A stretch of DNA of 64,000 bases. Source: Thiobacillus sp. (GTDB taxonomy: Bacteria > Pseudomonadota > Gammaproteobacteria > Burkholderiales > Thiobacillaceae). Below the pieces are notes generated by a model. It saw only the letters and a program-made list of their open reading frames with translations. It did not search any database and was not told the origin of the DNA. Below, piece after piece: positions 27,054 through 34,646 of the stretch. Where the stretch lies: positions 1 to 64,000 of the forward strand of contig NZ_JAUYRI010000009.1 of NCBI RefSeq assembly GCF_030696885.1, given 5' to 3'. How positions within the stretch are numbered: the first letter of the stretch is position 1; each line of letters starts with the position of its first letter. A program made the position numbers and the translations under genes.

Positions 27054-27815
27054 ATGGTGAAGCCACGGAAAACCCCCTCGCAACTGCTGCACGTGTCGCC
27101 GGTGCCGCTCTACACGCAAATCAAGGAGATCCTGCGCGACCGGATTCTCGACGGCAGCTACCAGGCGCACGAACAGATGCCGTCGGAAAGCGAGTTGATG
27201 AGCACCTTCGGCGTCTCCCGAATCACGGTGCGGCAGGCCCTGGGCGACCTGCAGAAGGAAGGCCTGATTTTCAAGATCCACGGCAAGGGCACCTACGTGT
27301 CCAAGCCGAAGGCGTTTCAGAACATCGCCGAACTGCAGGGCTTCGGCGAGGCGATGTCGAGCATGGGCTATGAGACCTTCTCGCGCGTGGTGAGCATCAA
27401 ATCGATGCCCGCCGGTGCGACGGTCGGTGCCAGGCTGAACGCGGCGGACAGCGAGGAAATCGTCGAATTGCGCCGGGTGCGCTACCTCAATCGCGCGCCG
27501 ATCTCGCTCGACGTGACCTATGTGCCCAAATCGATCGGCGAGCGCCTGGCGAAGGAAGACCTGGCGCATCGCGACATCTTCCTCATCCTCGAAAACGACT
27601 ACGGCATTGCGCTCGGCGCGGCCGAGCTGCAGATCGAATCCATGCTGGCGGACGATTATCTGGCGCGCCAGTTGAAAGTGGAGGAGGGCGCGCCGGTCCT
27701 GCGGATCGAGCGCCTCACCCTCACCGCAGACGGTCGTCCGATCGATTTCGAATACCTCTATTACCGCGGCGATGCCTTCCAGTACCGGATGCGCATCGAG
27801 CGTTCCCACGTCTAG
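27054..27815 (+). CDS. GntR family regulator with UTRA domain (HutC/PhnF subfamily)
   Basis: The 253-residue protein has an N-terminal winged helix-turn-helix (about 15-85: 'PLYTQIKEILRDRILDG', 'SESELMSTFGVSRITVRQALGDLQKEGLI') and a C-terminal UTRA ligand-binding domain (about 100-245), the HutC/PhnF type of GntR regulator. Such proteins repress uptake or catabolic genes until a small ligand binds. It lies 9 bp before the flavoprotein gene and is probably its transcriptional partner and autoregulator. Candidate operator sequences lie at three gene starts in this cluster. The ligand is likely the transported compound or a derivative, which is an inference. Confidence 0.9.
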   Translation: MVKPRKTPSQLLHVSPVPLYTQIKEILRDRILDGSYQAHEQMPSESELMSTFGVSRITVRQALGDLQKEGLIFKIHGKGTYVSKPKAFQNIAELQGFGEAMSSMGYETFSRVVSIKSMPAGATVGARLNAADSEEIVELRRVRYLNRAPISLDVTYVPKSIGERLAKEDLAHRDIFLILENDYGIALGAAELQIESMLADDYLARQLKVEEGAPVLRIERLTLTADGRPIDFEYLYYRGDAFQYRMRIERSHV

Positions 27816-27824
27816 GAGATTTTC

Positions 27825-29555
27825 ATGAGCGACATGTTTGCGGAAGTGGATGTGCTGGTGATTGGCGGCGGGACCGCGGGTCCGATGGCGGCCGTCAAGG
27901 CCAAGGAAAAAAATCCGGCGTTGAAGGTGATGCTGCTGGAAAAAGCCAACGTGAAGCGCAGCGGCGCGATCTCGATGGGCATGGACGGCCTCAACAACGC
28001 GGTGATTCCAGGGCACGCTACGCCCGAGCAGTACGTCAAGGAAATCACCGTCGCCAATGACGGCATCGTCAACCAGAAGACGGTGATGGCCTACGCGCAG
28101 GAAAGCTTCAACATGATCAACCAGCTCGACCGCTGGGGGGTGAAGTTCGAGAAGGACGAGACCGGCGACTACGCAGTGAAGAAGGTGCACCACATCGGCA
28201 CCTACGTGCTGCCGATGCCGGAAGGCCATCACATGAAGAAGGTGCTGTATCGCCAGCTGAAGAAGGCGCGCGTCGAGATCACCAACCGCTACATGGCCAC
28301 GCGCCTGCTGCTGGATGCAAACGGCGCGATCGCCGGCGCGATGGTGCTCGACACCCGCGAAGGCACGTTCGGCGTGATCCGTGCCAAGTCGGTGATCCTC
28401 TGCACCGGTGCGGCCGGCCGGCTCGGCCTGCCGTCCTCCGGCTATCTGTTTGGCACCTACGAGAATCCGACCAACGCCGGCGACGGCTATGCGCTGGCCT
28501 ATCACGCCGGCGCAGAGCTCTCGGGCATCGAGTGCTACCAGATCAACCCGCTGATCAAGGACTACAACGGCCCGTCGTGCGCCTACGTCACCGGTCCCTT
28601 CGGCGGCTACACCGCAAACTCCAAGGGCGAGCGCTTCATCGAGTGCGACTACTGGAGCGGCCAGATGATGATGGAGTTCTACAAGGAACTCGAAGGCGGC
28701 AACGGCCCGGTTTTCCTCAAGATGGACCATCTGGCCGAGGAGACGATCGGCACCATCGAGCACATCCTGCACAGCAACGAGCGTCCGAGCCGGGGCCGTT
28801 TCCACGAAGGGCGGCATCTCGACTACCGCCAGGGCATGGTGGAAATGCACATCTCCGAAATCGGCCTGTGCAGCGGCCACTCGGCTTCCGGTGTGTGGGT
28901 GGATGAGCATGCGGCGACCACCGTGCCGGGCCTCTACGCCGCCGGAGACCTTGCCTGCGTGCCGCACAACTACATGCTGGGCGCCTTCGTCTACGGCCAG
29001 TTCGCAGGGCAGAGCGCGGCCGAGTACGCCATGTCGCATGAACTGCCGGCGGTCGATGACGTGCAGGTCGAGGCCGAGCGCAAGCGCGTGCTGGCGCCGC
29101 TGTCGGTGGTCGACGGCCTGCCGCCGGCCCAGGTCGAGTACAAGTTGCGCCGCTTCGTCAACGACTATCTGCAGCCGCCCAAGGTGACGAAGAAGATGGA
29201 AATCGGCCTCGACCGCTTCGCGGAAATTCGTGCCGACCTGGATTCCATGTCGGCAGCGAATCCGCACGAACTGATGCGGGCGATGGAAGTGCATTTCATC
29301 CTCGACTGCGCGGAGATGGCTGCCCACGCTTCCCTCTACCGCACCGAGTCGCGCTGGGGCCTCTATCACTACCGTGTCGAGCATCCAGAAAAGGACGACG
29401 CCGACTGGTTCTGCCACGCCCAGCTGAAGAAAAACGAGGCGGGTGAAATGACCTGCTTCAAGCGCCCCATCGAACCCTACATCGTCGAACTCGACGATGA
29501 GGAGAAGGATGCCTACAACCGCCTGCGTGTCGTCAAGCAGGCCGAAGCCGCCTAA
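27825..29555 (+). CDS. AprA-like FAD-dependent oxidoreductase
   Basis: The 576-residue flavoprotein belongs to the succinate dehydrogenase/fumarate reductase superfamily. The FAD site is 'DVLVIGGGTAGPMAAVKAKE' and 'KRSGAISMGMDGLNN' matches adenylylsulfate reductase alpha subunit (AprA) better than FrdA. The late segment 'GHSASGVWVDEHAATTVPGLYAAGD' also follows AprA layout. It is shorter than canonical AprA (~620-660). The adjacent gene encodes a short AprB-like ferredoxin, so the pair is AprBA-like but divergent, and may reduce or oxidise a different sulfur or oxyanion compound. A role as true APS reductase is not supported by this neighbourhood, and substrate is unknown. It is 9 bp from gntR. 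Confidence 0.85.
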   Translation: MSDMFAEVDVLVIGGGTAGPMAAVKAKEKNPALKVMLLEKANVKRSGAISMGMDGLNNAVIPGHATPEQYVKEITVANDGIVNQKTVMAYAQESFNMINQLDRWGVKFEKDETGDYAVKKVHHIGTYVLPMPEGHHMKKVLYRQLKKARVEITNRYMATRLLLDANGAIAGAMVLDTREGTFGVIRAKSVILCTGAAGRLGLPSSGYLFGTYENPTNAGDGYALAYHAGAELSGIECYQINPLIKDYNGPSCAYVTGPFGGYTANSKGERFIECDYWSGQMMMEFYKELEGGNGPVFLKMDHLAEETIGTIEHILHSNERPSRGRFHEGRHLDYRQGMVEMHISEIGLCSGHSASGVWVDEHAATTVPGLYAAGDLACVPHNYMLGAFVYGQFAGQSAAEYAMSHELPAVDDVQVEAERKRVLAPLSVVDGLPPAQVEYKLRRFVNDYLQPPKVTKKMEIGLDRFAEIRADLDSMSAANPHELMRAMEVHFILDCAEMAAHASLYRTESRWGLYHYRVEHPEKDDADWFCHAQLKKNEAGEMTCFKRPIEPYIVELDDEEKDAYNRLRVVKQAEAA

Positions 29556-29566
29556 GGAGAATTTTC

Positions 29567-29800
29567 ATGCCCATGACCCTGAACCGGGTATCCGTGCCCG
29601 TGACCGTGGACGAGGACGCCTGCATCGCCGACAAGGGCTGCACGGTCTGCGTCGAATCCTGCCCGCTGGATCTGCTCGCCATCGATCTGTTGAAGAAGAA
29701 GGCGTTCATGAAATTCGACGAGTGCTGGTACTGCCTGCCGTGCGAGAAGGATTGCCCGACCCAGGCCATCCGCGTCGACATCCCCTACCTGCTGCGCTAG
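29567..29800 (+). CDS. short AprB-like 2[4Fe-4S] ferredoxin
   Basis: This 77-residue protein carries two cysteine groups, 'ACIADKGCTVCVESCPLDLL' and 'CWYCLPCEKDCPTQAIRV'. Spacing and flanking residues match the beta subunit of adenylylsulfate reductase (AprB). It lacks the C-terminal tail that wraps around AprA (AprB is usually ~145-170 residues). It probably shuttles electrons for the flavoprotein encoded 11 bp upstream. ATG 29567 follows 'TAAGGAGAATTTTC', a good ribosome binding site. Confidence 0.88.
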   Translation: MPMTLNRVSVPVTVDEDACIADKGCTVCVESCPLDLLAIDLLKKKAFMKFDECWYCLPCEKDCPTQAIRVDIPYLLR

Positions 29801-29809
29801 GAGCCCCGC

Positions 29810-30760
29810 ATGATGCCTGCAACCTACCCCGCTGATCTGAAAAGCCGCCTGGCGAGCACCGACCCCGAGGTCCGACGCATTGCAGTCATGGATCTTCTGG
29901 ACAGCGATGAGGACTCCATCGACCAGTACCTGCTCGATGCGCTGAAGGATACCGACGCCCAGGTGCGCGCCGAGGCGGCGCGCCTGCTCGAAGGCTACGA
30001 GACGCCCAAGGTGGTCGAGGGGCTGATCGGCGTGCTGGGTGACGACAGCGCCGAGGTGCGCGAAGCCGCTGCGATTTCGCTTTCCGAGCTGAAGGACGCC
30101 GCGATGGGGGACGAACTGTTGTCCGCGCTGCCCGCGTCATCGTCGCCCTACATGCTTGCGTCCCTGTTTCGTGCCCTGCGTGAACTGCGCCGACCGGAAG
30201 CCTTCGCGCCGGCACTGGCTGCGCTGGCCTCGGACGCGGCCGATGTCCGCTGTGCCGCGCTCGGCGTGCTGGGCTATCTGAAAAATCCGGCTGCGTTGCC
30301 GGAGATCGCGCGCATTGCCGGCAGCGATCCGGACGTGGAAGCCCGCCGCATCGCGGTTGGGGCGCTCGGCTTTGCCACTGAATCCGCTGCGGTGGTTCCG
30401 GCGATGACGCAGGCACTGGTGGATACCTCGTGGCAGGTGCGCGAGGAGGCGGCCGCCACGCTTGGCAAATTGCTCGCCGCCGAGGCCATCGACGATCTGA
30501 TTGCCGCGATGGCCGATCCCTACTGGCAGGTGCGGATCAAGGCCGCGCGCAGCCTGGGGCGCCTGAAGGCGAAGCCGGCCCTGCCGGTGCTGATCGACGC
30601 GCTCGGCCACGAGATCAGCAACCTGCGCAAGGAAGCGGCCGTCGCCCTCGGCGAAGTCGGCGACAAGGCCGCCATTCCCGCGCTGGAAAAGGCGCTCGAC
30701 GACAGCGATCCGGACGTGCGCAAGCTCGCGCGCCTGGCCCTGGCCCAACTCACGAAATGA
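29810..30760 (+). CDS. HEAT/PBS-lyase-like repeat protein
   Basis: The 316-residue protein is a solenoid of about nine or ten HEAT repeats of ~31 residues, such as 'LKDTDAQVRAEAARLLEGYE', 'LGDDSAEVREAAAISLSELK' and 'LDDSDPDVRKLARLALAQL'. No catalytic residue or signal peptide is seen, so it is probably a cytoplasmic scaffold. It is flanked by two iron-sulfur protein genes with 9-10 bp gaps, so it may hold the flavoprotein-ferredoxin complex or assist cofactor insertion, as HEAT proteins do in bilin lyases and some hydrogenase systems. The specific partner is unknown. Confidence 0.88.
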   Translation: MMPATYPADLKSRLASTDPEVRRIAVMDLLDSDEDSIDQYLLDALKDTDAQVRAEAARLLEGYETPKVVEGLIGVLGDDSAEVREAAAISLSELKDAAMGDELLSALPASSSPYMLASLFRALRELRRPEAFAPALAALASDAADVRCAALGVLGYLKNPAALPEIARIAGSDPDVEARRIAVGALGFATESAAVVPAMTQALVDTSWQVREEAAATLGKLLAAEAIDDLIAAMADPYWQVRIKAARSLGRLKAKPALPVLIDALGHEISNLRKEAAVALGEVGDKAAIPALEKALDDSDPDVRKLARLALAQLTK

Positions 30761-30770
30761 GGAGCACGAC

Positions 30771-31106
30771 ATGACCTACGTTGTTGCGGAACCCTGCATC
30801 AAGTGCAAATACGGCGACTGTGTCCCGGTGTGCCCGGTGGATGCATTCCACGAGGGTCCGAATTTCATGGTGATCGACCCGGAGGAGTGTATCGACTGTT
30901 CGCTGTGCGTCGACGAGTGTCCGGCCGGTGCGATTTTTGACGAGGCCAAGTTGCCGGAGGCGTACGCGCGCTACGTCGCGCTGAACGCCGAACTGACGCA
31001 GGTGTGGCCGCTGATCAAGGACAAACCGGAGCCGCTTCCCGATGCGGATGCGTGGGTCGATACGCAGGACAAGTTTCAGTATCTGGAGAAGATGCAAGCC
31101 GCCTGA
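30771..31106 (+). CDS. seven-iron type ferredoxin (FdxA family)
   Basis: The 111-residue protein has the FdxA pattern: 'EPCIKCKYGDCVPVCPVDAF', expected to hold a [3Fe-4S] cluster, and 'ECIDCSLCVDECPAGAI', expected to hold a [4Fe-4S] cluster. It then has the usual helical C-terminal tail of the Azotobacter FdI type. The extra Cys seen in Azotobacter FdI ('CPVDCF') is Ala here. It lies 10 bp after the HEAT gene and is probably the electron donor or acceptor linking this cluster to the cell. Confidence 0.92.
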   Translation: MTYVVAEPCIKCKYGDCVPVCPVDAFHEGPNFMVIDPEECIDCSLCVDECPAGAIFDEAKLPEAYARYVALNAELTQVWPLIKDKPEPLPDADAWVDTQDKFQYLEKMQAA

Positions 31107-31203
31107 CGCACGCGTCTGGTGCGCACGACGGCTGGCATGCACTGCCGTGGCCGGGGTTCGGCAGGCAGACCGATGCAAGAGTTTAAATAACGTGGTTTTC
31201 GGA

Positions 31204-31219
31204 TGGCATAGAGATTGCT
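31204..31219 (+). promoter_or_regulatory. sigma-54 type (-24/-12) promoter upstream of the ABC transporter
   Basis: TGGCATAGAGATTGCT has GG and GC separated by exactly 10 bp and the TTGCT end of the -12 element. It sits 65 bp before the binding-protein start, in the 177-bp gap after the FdxA gene, so the transporter can be transcribed on its own. Confidence 0.65.
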
Positions 31220-31227
31220 GAATAGCG

Positions 31228-31244
31228 TTGGATAACAAGTTGCA
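31228..31244 (+). promoter_or_regulatory. putative GntR operator-like site before the ABC transporter
   Basis: TTGGATAACAAGTTGCA shares ATAACAAGTT with the gntR upstream site and lies at a similar position, about 14 bp after the -12 element of the sigma-54 promoter. The left half of the palindrome is weakly conserved, so this is a weaker candidate. Confidence 0.4.
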
Positions 31245-31283
31245 GTGAGCTCTCAATCAATTCAACAGGAAGGCAGGCACGAC

Positions 31284-32744
31284 ATGAACAGAACGCGCAG
31301 TTTCCCCACCCGAACGACACCCCCCCGAAAGATAACTGCCGCGCTGGCCTTGGTCGGCGTGCTGCTCGCGCCAGCCGCGTACGCGGACACCGTGACCGTC
31401 GGCATCGGCACGCAGAACACGACGACCAATACCGTGACCGCCGGCATCGTCATCGACAAGCTCGGCCTGCTGGACAAGTACCTGGCCGAACTGAAAAAGA
31501 CGCCGAAGTACAAGGACATCGATTTCAAGCTCGACTGGCAGAACTTCACCTCGGGTCCGCCGGTGACCAACGGCATGGTGGCGAACAAGCTGCAGATCGG
31601 CATGATGGGCGACTACCCGCTGCTGGTGAATGGCGCGACCTTCCAGGCCGGCACCGAAACCAAGAGCGAGCTGATCGCACTGATTGCCTACAACAAGGAT
31701 GGCGCCGGCAACGGCATGGTTGTGCACAAGGACTCGCCGTACTACGAACTGGCTGATCTCAAGGGCAAGAAGGTGTCGGTGCCGTTCGGCTCGGCTGCAC
31801 ACGGCATGCTGCTGAAGGCGATGGAGGACCGCGGCTGGAAGGAGGATTTCTGGGACCTCGCCAGCCAGAGCCCGGAAGTGGGGACCACTAACCTGCAGGA
31901 GCGCAAGCTCGACGGCCATGCCGACTTTGTGCCCTTCGCCGAACTGCTGCCCTACCGCGGTTTTGCGCGCAAGATCTTCGACGGCGTCGAGACCAAGGTG
32001 CCGACCTTCCATGGCATCGTGGTGCGCAAGGACTTCGCCGACAAGTATCCCGAGTTCGTGGTGGCCTACCTGAAGTCGCTGCTCGACGCGAATGACTGGG
32101 TGCGCAAGAACCCGGCCATGGCCGCGACCAAGATCGAGGAGTGGACCAAGATCGAGAAGGAAGTCGCCTACATGTTCCTCGGCCCCAGCGGCGTGCATAC
32201 GCTCGACCCGACCATCAAGCCGAAGTGGATCGAGACCGTCAAGATCGGCCATGGCGTGCTGCAGCGCATGGGCCGGGTGAAGGACTTCAACGCCGGGATC
32301 TGGGGCAACGAGATCTTCATCCGGCAGGCGTTCAAGGAAAAGGGTCTCGACTACGACAAGCAGAAGGCGAGCTTTGCCGGCTATGAGATCAGCGGCACCG
32401 ACCCGCTGTGCAAGAAACCAATCAGGAACCCGCGTGAAGGCGGCGAAGTCTGGGTCGAAGGCGGCGCCATCACGGCCTACAGCTCCACTTCCTGCACGCT
32501 CGCCGGGGTGAAGAAGGCGTTGTCCGAAGGCAAGAAGATCGGCGTGGCCTTCGTGTTCGACAAGACCACGGGGATCAAGCTGTTCGCGGACAAGGCGTTC
32601 TACGCGCTCAACGCCAAGGATCCGAAAAAGATCGAGATCGTGCCCTTCCTGCTGAAGAAAGATGCCGAAGCCTGGGCAGCCAAGGGCGGCGGCCGGCTTG
32701 CCACCTACACGGAAGTGTTGGCTGTCGCGAAAGTCGGGGGGTAA
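31284..32744 (+). CDS. ABC transporter periplasmic binding protein fused to a NosL-like domain
   Basis: This 486-residue protein has a Sec signal peptide ('ITAALALVGVLLAPAAYA-DT') and an SsuA/TauA/NMT1-like binding domain (about 30-350) with 'DLKGKKVSVPFGSAAHGMLLKA' and 'FVPFAELLPYRGFA'. A C-terminal domain (about 360-485) is unusual: two cysteines ('DPLCKKPIR' and 'SSTSCTLAGV'), then 'VAFVFDKTTGIKLFADKAFYALNA', 'PFLLKKDAEAWAAKGGGRL', which resembles NosL, a copper chaperone. The usual family length is ~320, so this is a fusion. It likely captures a nitrate/sulfonate-like small molecule, perhaps together with a metal. Substrate unknown. ATG 31284 follows 'AACAGGAAGGCAGG'. Confidence 0.85.
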   Translation: MNRTRSFPTRTTPPRKITAALALVGVLLAPAAYADTVTVGIGTQNTTTNTVTAGIVIDKLGLLDKYLAELKKTPKYKDIDFKLDWQNFTSGPPVTNGMVANKLQIGMMGDYPLLVNGATFQAGTETKSELIALIAYNKDGAGNGMVVHKDSPYYELADLKGKKVSVPFGSAAHGMLLKAMEDRGWKEDFWDLASQSPEVGTTNLQERKLDGHADFVPFAELLPYRGFARKIFDGVETKVPTFHGIVVRKDFADKYPEFVVAYLKSLLDANDWVRKNPAMAATKIEEWTKIEKEVAYMFLGPSGVHTLDPTIKPKWIETVKIGHGVLQRMGRVKDFNAGIWGNEIFIRQAFKEKGLDYDKQKASFAGYEISGTDPLCKKPIRNPREGGEVWVEGGAITAYSSTSCTLAGVKKALSEGKKIGVAFVFDKTTGIKLFADKAFYALNAKDPKKIEIVPFLLKKDAEAWAAKGGGRLATYTEVLAVAKVGG

Positions 32745-32747
32745 ATC

Positions 32748-33695
32748 ATGCGACCCGCAACCAGCCTGAACATCGTGACCGATCCAGCCGCTGACGCAGC
32801 GGAAGGGCCGAACCTGGCACTTGCACCCAAGCCCGGCGTCCTGCCGAAGGCCATCCTCGCGCCAGCGCAGGCGGCCGAGGTGCCGGCCCGGCGCGTCGCA
32901 GCCTGGTTGCGGAGCGCACTTCCAAAATTGCTGATGACGACGCTGTCGCTGGGAATGTTCATCGCCTTCTGGTACTTCGCCACCAAGTACAAGCTGGATT
33001 TCTACATCCGCTTCAACAATATCCCGAGCCCTGGCGAGGTATGGGAGAACGCGGCCTATCTGGCGCAAAGCGACAAGTTCTACAACAACATGTACGTCAG
33101 TCTGCGGCGGATTCTGATCGGCTTCGGCATCGCCACCGTGCTGGGCGTGGCGCTGGGGCTGCTGATCGGCCAGTACCGTCTCGCACGCGGCCTGCTGTTC
33201 CCGCTGTTCGAGACCCTGCGGCCGATCCCGGCGATCGCCTGGGTGCCGATGGCCATCATGCTGTGGCCCACCAACGAAACCAGCATCGTGTTCATCACCT
33301 TTCTGGGTTCGTTCTTTCCGATCCTGCTCAACACCATTCACGGCGTGAACAGTGTCGACCCGGTACTGTTGCGTGCGGCGCGCTGCCTGGGCACGTCCGA
33401 ATTCGGCCTGCTGCGCCAGGTCGTCCTGCCGGCTTCCCTGCCGCACATCTTCACCGGACTCGCCATCGGCATGGGCGTGGCCTGGGTGTCGCTGATCGCC
33501 GCCGAGATGATCTCGGGCCAGTTCGGCATCGGCTATTTCACCTGGGAAGCCTATTCGCTGATCGAATACGCCGACATCGCCATTGGCATGATCGTAATCG
33601 GCGTGCTCGGCCTGCTGTGCAGCGGCGCCATCCGCATCCTGGGCAACATGCTGATGCCCTGGATGGCGGGTTCCCAACATGGAGGACAGAAATGA
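32748..33695 (+). CDS. ABC transporter permease (SsuC/TauC/NrtB type)
   Basis: This 315-residue permease has a cytoplasmic N-terminal tail (~60 residues, longer than usual) and about six TM helices ('LLMTTLSLGMFIAFWYFATKY' first). The EAA-type ATPase contact loop 'ARCLGTSEFGLLRQVVLPASLPHIFTGL' is intact, typical of nitrate/sulfonate/taurine importers. It is 3 bp after the binding-protein gene, and the ATPase ATG overlaps its stop (ATGA). Confidence 0.9.
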   Translation: MRPATSLNIVTDPAADAAEGPNLALAPKPGVLPKAILAPAQAAEVPARRVAAWLRSALPKLLMTTLSLGMFIAFWYFATKYKLDFYIRFNNIPSPGEVWENAAYLAQSDKFYNNMYVSLRRILIGFGIATVLGVALGLLIGQYRLARGLLFPLFETLRPIPAIAWVPMAIMLWPTNETSIVFITFLGSFFPILLNTIHGVNSVDPVLLRAARCLGTSEFGLLRQVVLPASLPHIFTGLAIGMGVAWVSLIAAEMISGQFGIGYFTWEAYSLIEYADIAIGMIVIGVLGLLCSGAIRILGNMLMPWMAGSQHGGQK

Positions 33696-34570
33696 TGAGC
33701 CCAACCGACGACACCCCCAGTGCCACCGGCCATATCCTGATCGATCATCTGCGTGTCCGCTTCGGCAGCAAGGCGGCCGCGGTGGAGGCGGTGAGCGATG
33801 TCTCGATGGAAGTGAAGCCAGGCGAATTCGTCTCCATCATCGGCCCCTCGGGCTGCGGCAAGTCGACCCTGCTCAACGTGGTGGCCGGCTTCGTCCAGCC
33901 GAGCGAGGGCACGGTGAGCATGGACGGCAAGCCGACCGACAAGCCGAGTGCCGACCGCGGCATGGTGTTCCAGCAGTACTCGCTGTTCCCCTGGCTCACC
34001 GTGCGCAAGAACGTCGAGTTCGGTCTCAAGCAGAAGGGGCTGGACGCCAATCACCGCGAGGAGGCGGCGCGCACGCTGCTCGGCCTGGCCGGCCTGCTCG
34101 CGTTCGAGAACCACTATCCGGACCAGCTCTCCGGTGGCATGAAGCAGCGCGTCGGCATCGTCCGCGCGCTGGCCACCAGTCCGCAGGTGCTGCTGATGGA
34201 CGAGCCCTTCGGCGCGCTCGACGCACAGACCCGGGTGGTGATGCAGCAGATTCTCACCAACATGTGGCAGCGCTTCCGCATCTCGGTGCTGTTCATCACG
34301 CACGACATCGACGAGAGCATTTTCCTGTCGGATCGGGTTTATGTGATGACCGCACGCCCAGGGATGATCAAGGCCGAGATCCCGATTCCGCTGCCGCGGC
34401 CGCGTACGCCTGACATGGCGCTGAGCCCGGAGTATCTGCAGATCAAGCAGCAGTTGCGGGAGCTGATCACCGAGGAAAGTCTCAAGGCGATGGGCGGCGA
34501 GCTGAAGGACAGCGGGCTGGCGGGCTTCGACATCGAGGTCGGACCGAAGGGCGTCGCGGAACTGGTCTGA
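33692..34570 (+). CDS. ABC transporter ATPase (SsuB/TauB/NrtD type)
   Basis: The 292-residue ATPase has all nucleotide-binding motifs: Walker A 'GPSGCGKSTLL', Q-loop 'FQQYSLFPWLTV', signature 'LSGGMKQRVGI', Walker B 'VLLMDEPFGALD' and H-loop 'FITHDIDES'. A short extension (about 255-292, 'LRELITEESLKAMGGELKDSG') follows the domain. Two adjacent ATG codons (33692 and 33695) are possible starts. It completes an importer with the binding protein and permease encoded upstream. Confidence 0.92.
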   Translation: MMSPTDDTPSATGHILIDHLRVRFGSKAAAVEAVSDVSMEVKPGEFVSIIGPSGCGKSTLLNVVAGFVQPSEGTVSMDGKPTDKPSADRGMVFQQYSLFPWLTVRKNVEFGLKQKGLDANHREEAARTLLGLAGLLAFENHYPDQLSGGMKQRVGIVRALATSPQVLLMDEPFGALDAQTRVVMQQILTNMWQRFRISVLFITHDIDESIFLSDRVYVMTARPGMIKAEIPIPLPRPRTPDMALSPEYLQIKQQLRELITEESLKAMGGELKDSGLAGFDIEVGPKGVAELV

Positions 34571-34576
34571 ACATCG

Positions 34577-34592
34577 GGCCGGCATGCCGGCC
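34577..34592. terminator. perfect palindrome, possible weak terminator or attenuator
   Basis: GGCCGGCATGCCGGCC is a perfect 16-bp palindrome 7 bp after the ATPase stop, followed by a T-rich 'TGTTGTTCTC'. It may reduce read-through into the large oxidoreductase gene, which has its own candidate operator downstream. Confidence 0.45.
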
Positions 34593-34607
34593 TGTTGTTC
34601 TCCCCAT

Positions 34608-34624
34608 CTTGTTATGACATGTAC
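34608..34624 (-). promoter_or_regulatory. putative GntR operator before the large oxidoreductase gene (inverted)
   Basis: CTTGTTATGACATGTAC contains CTTGTTATGAC, the exact reverse complement of GTCATAACAAG at the gntR start. It lies 23 bp before the ATG, so the oxidoreductase seems to belong to the same regulon. I could not find a -24/-12 promoter here. Confidence 0.5.
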
Positions 34625-34646
34625 TGCAATGTGGAAAGGATGCGCC

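Noticed and set aside
27018-29417. 799-residue minus-strand ORF opposite the AprA-like gene
   Set aside because: It is histidine/valine-rich and mirrors the codon structure of the true gene. No family and no start signal.
31257-33704. 815-residue minus-strand ORF opposite the ABC transporter
   Set aside because: A shadow of well-supported genes on the plus strand.
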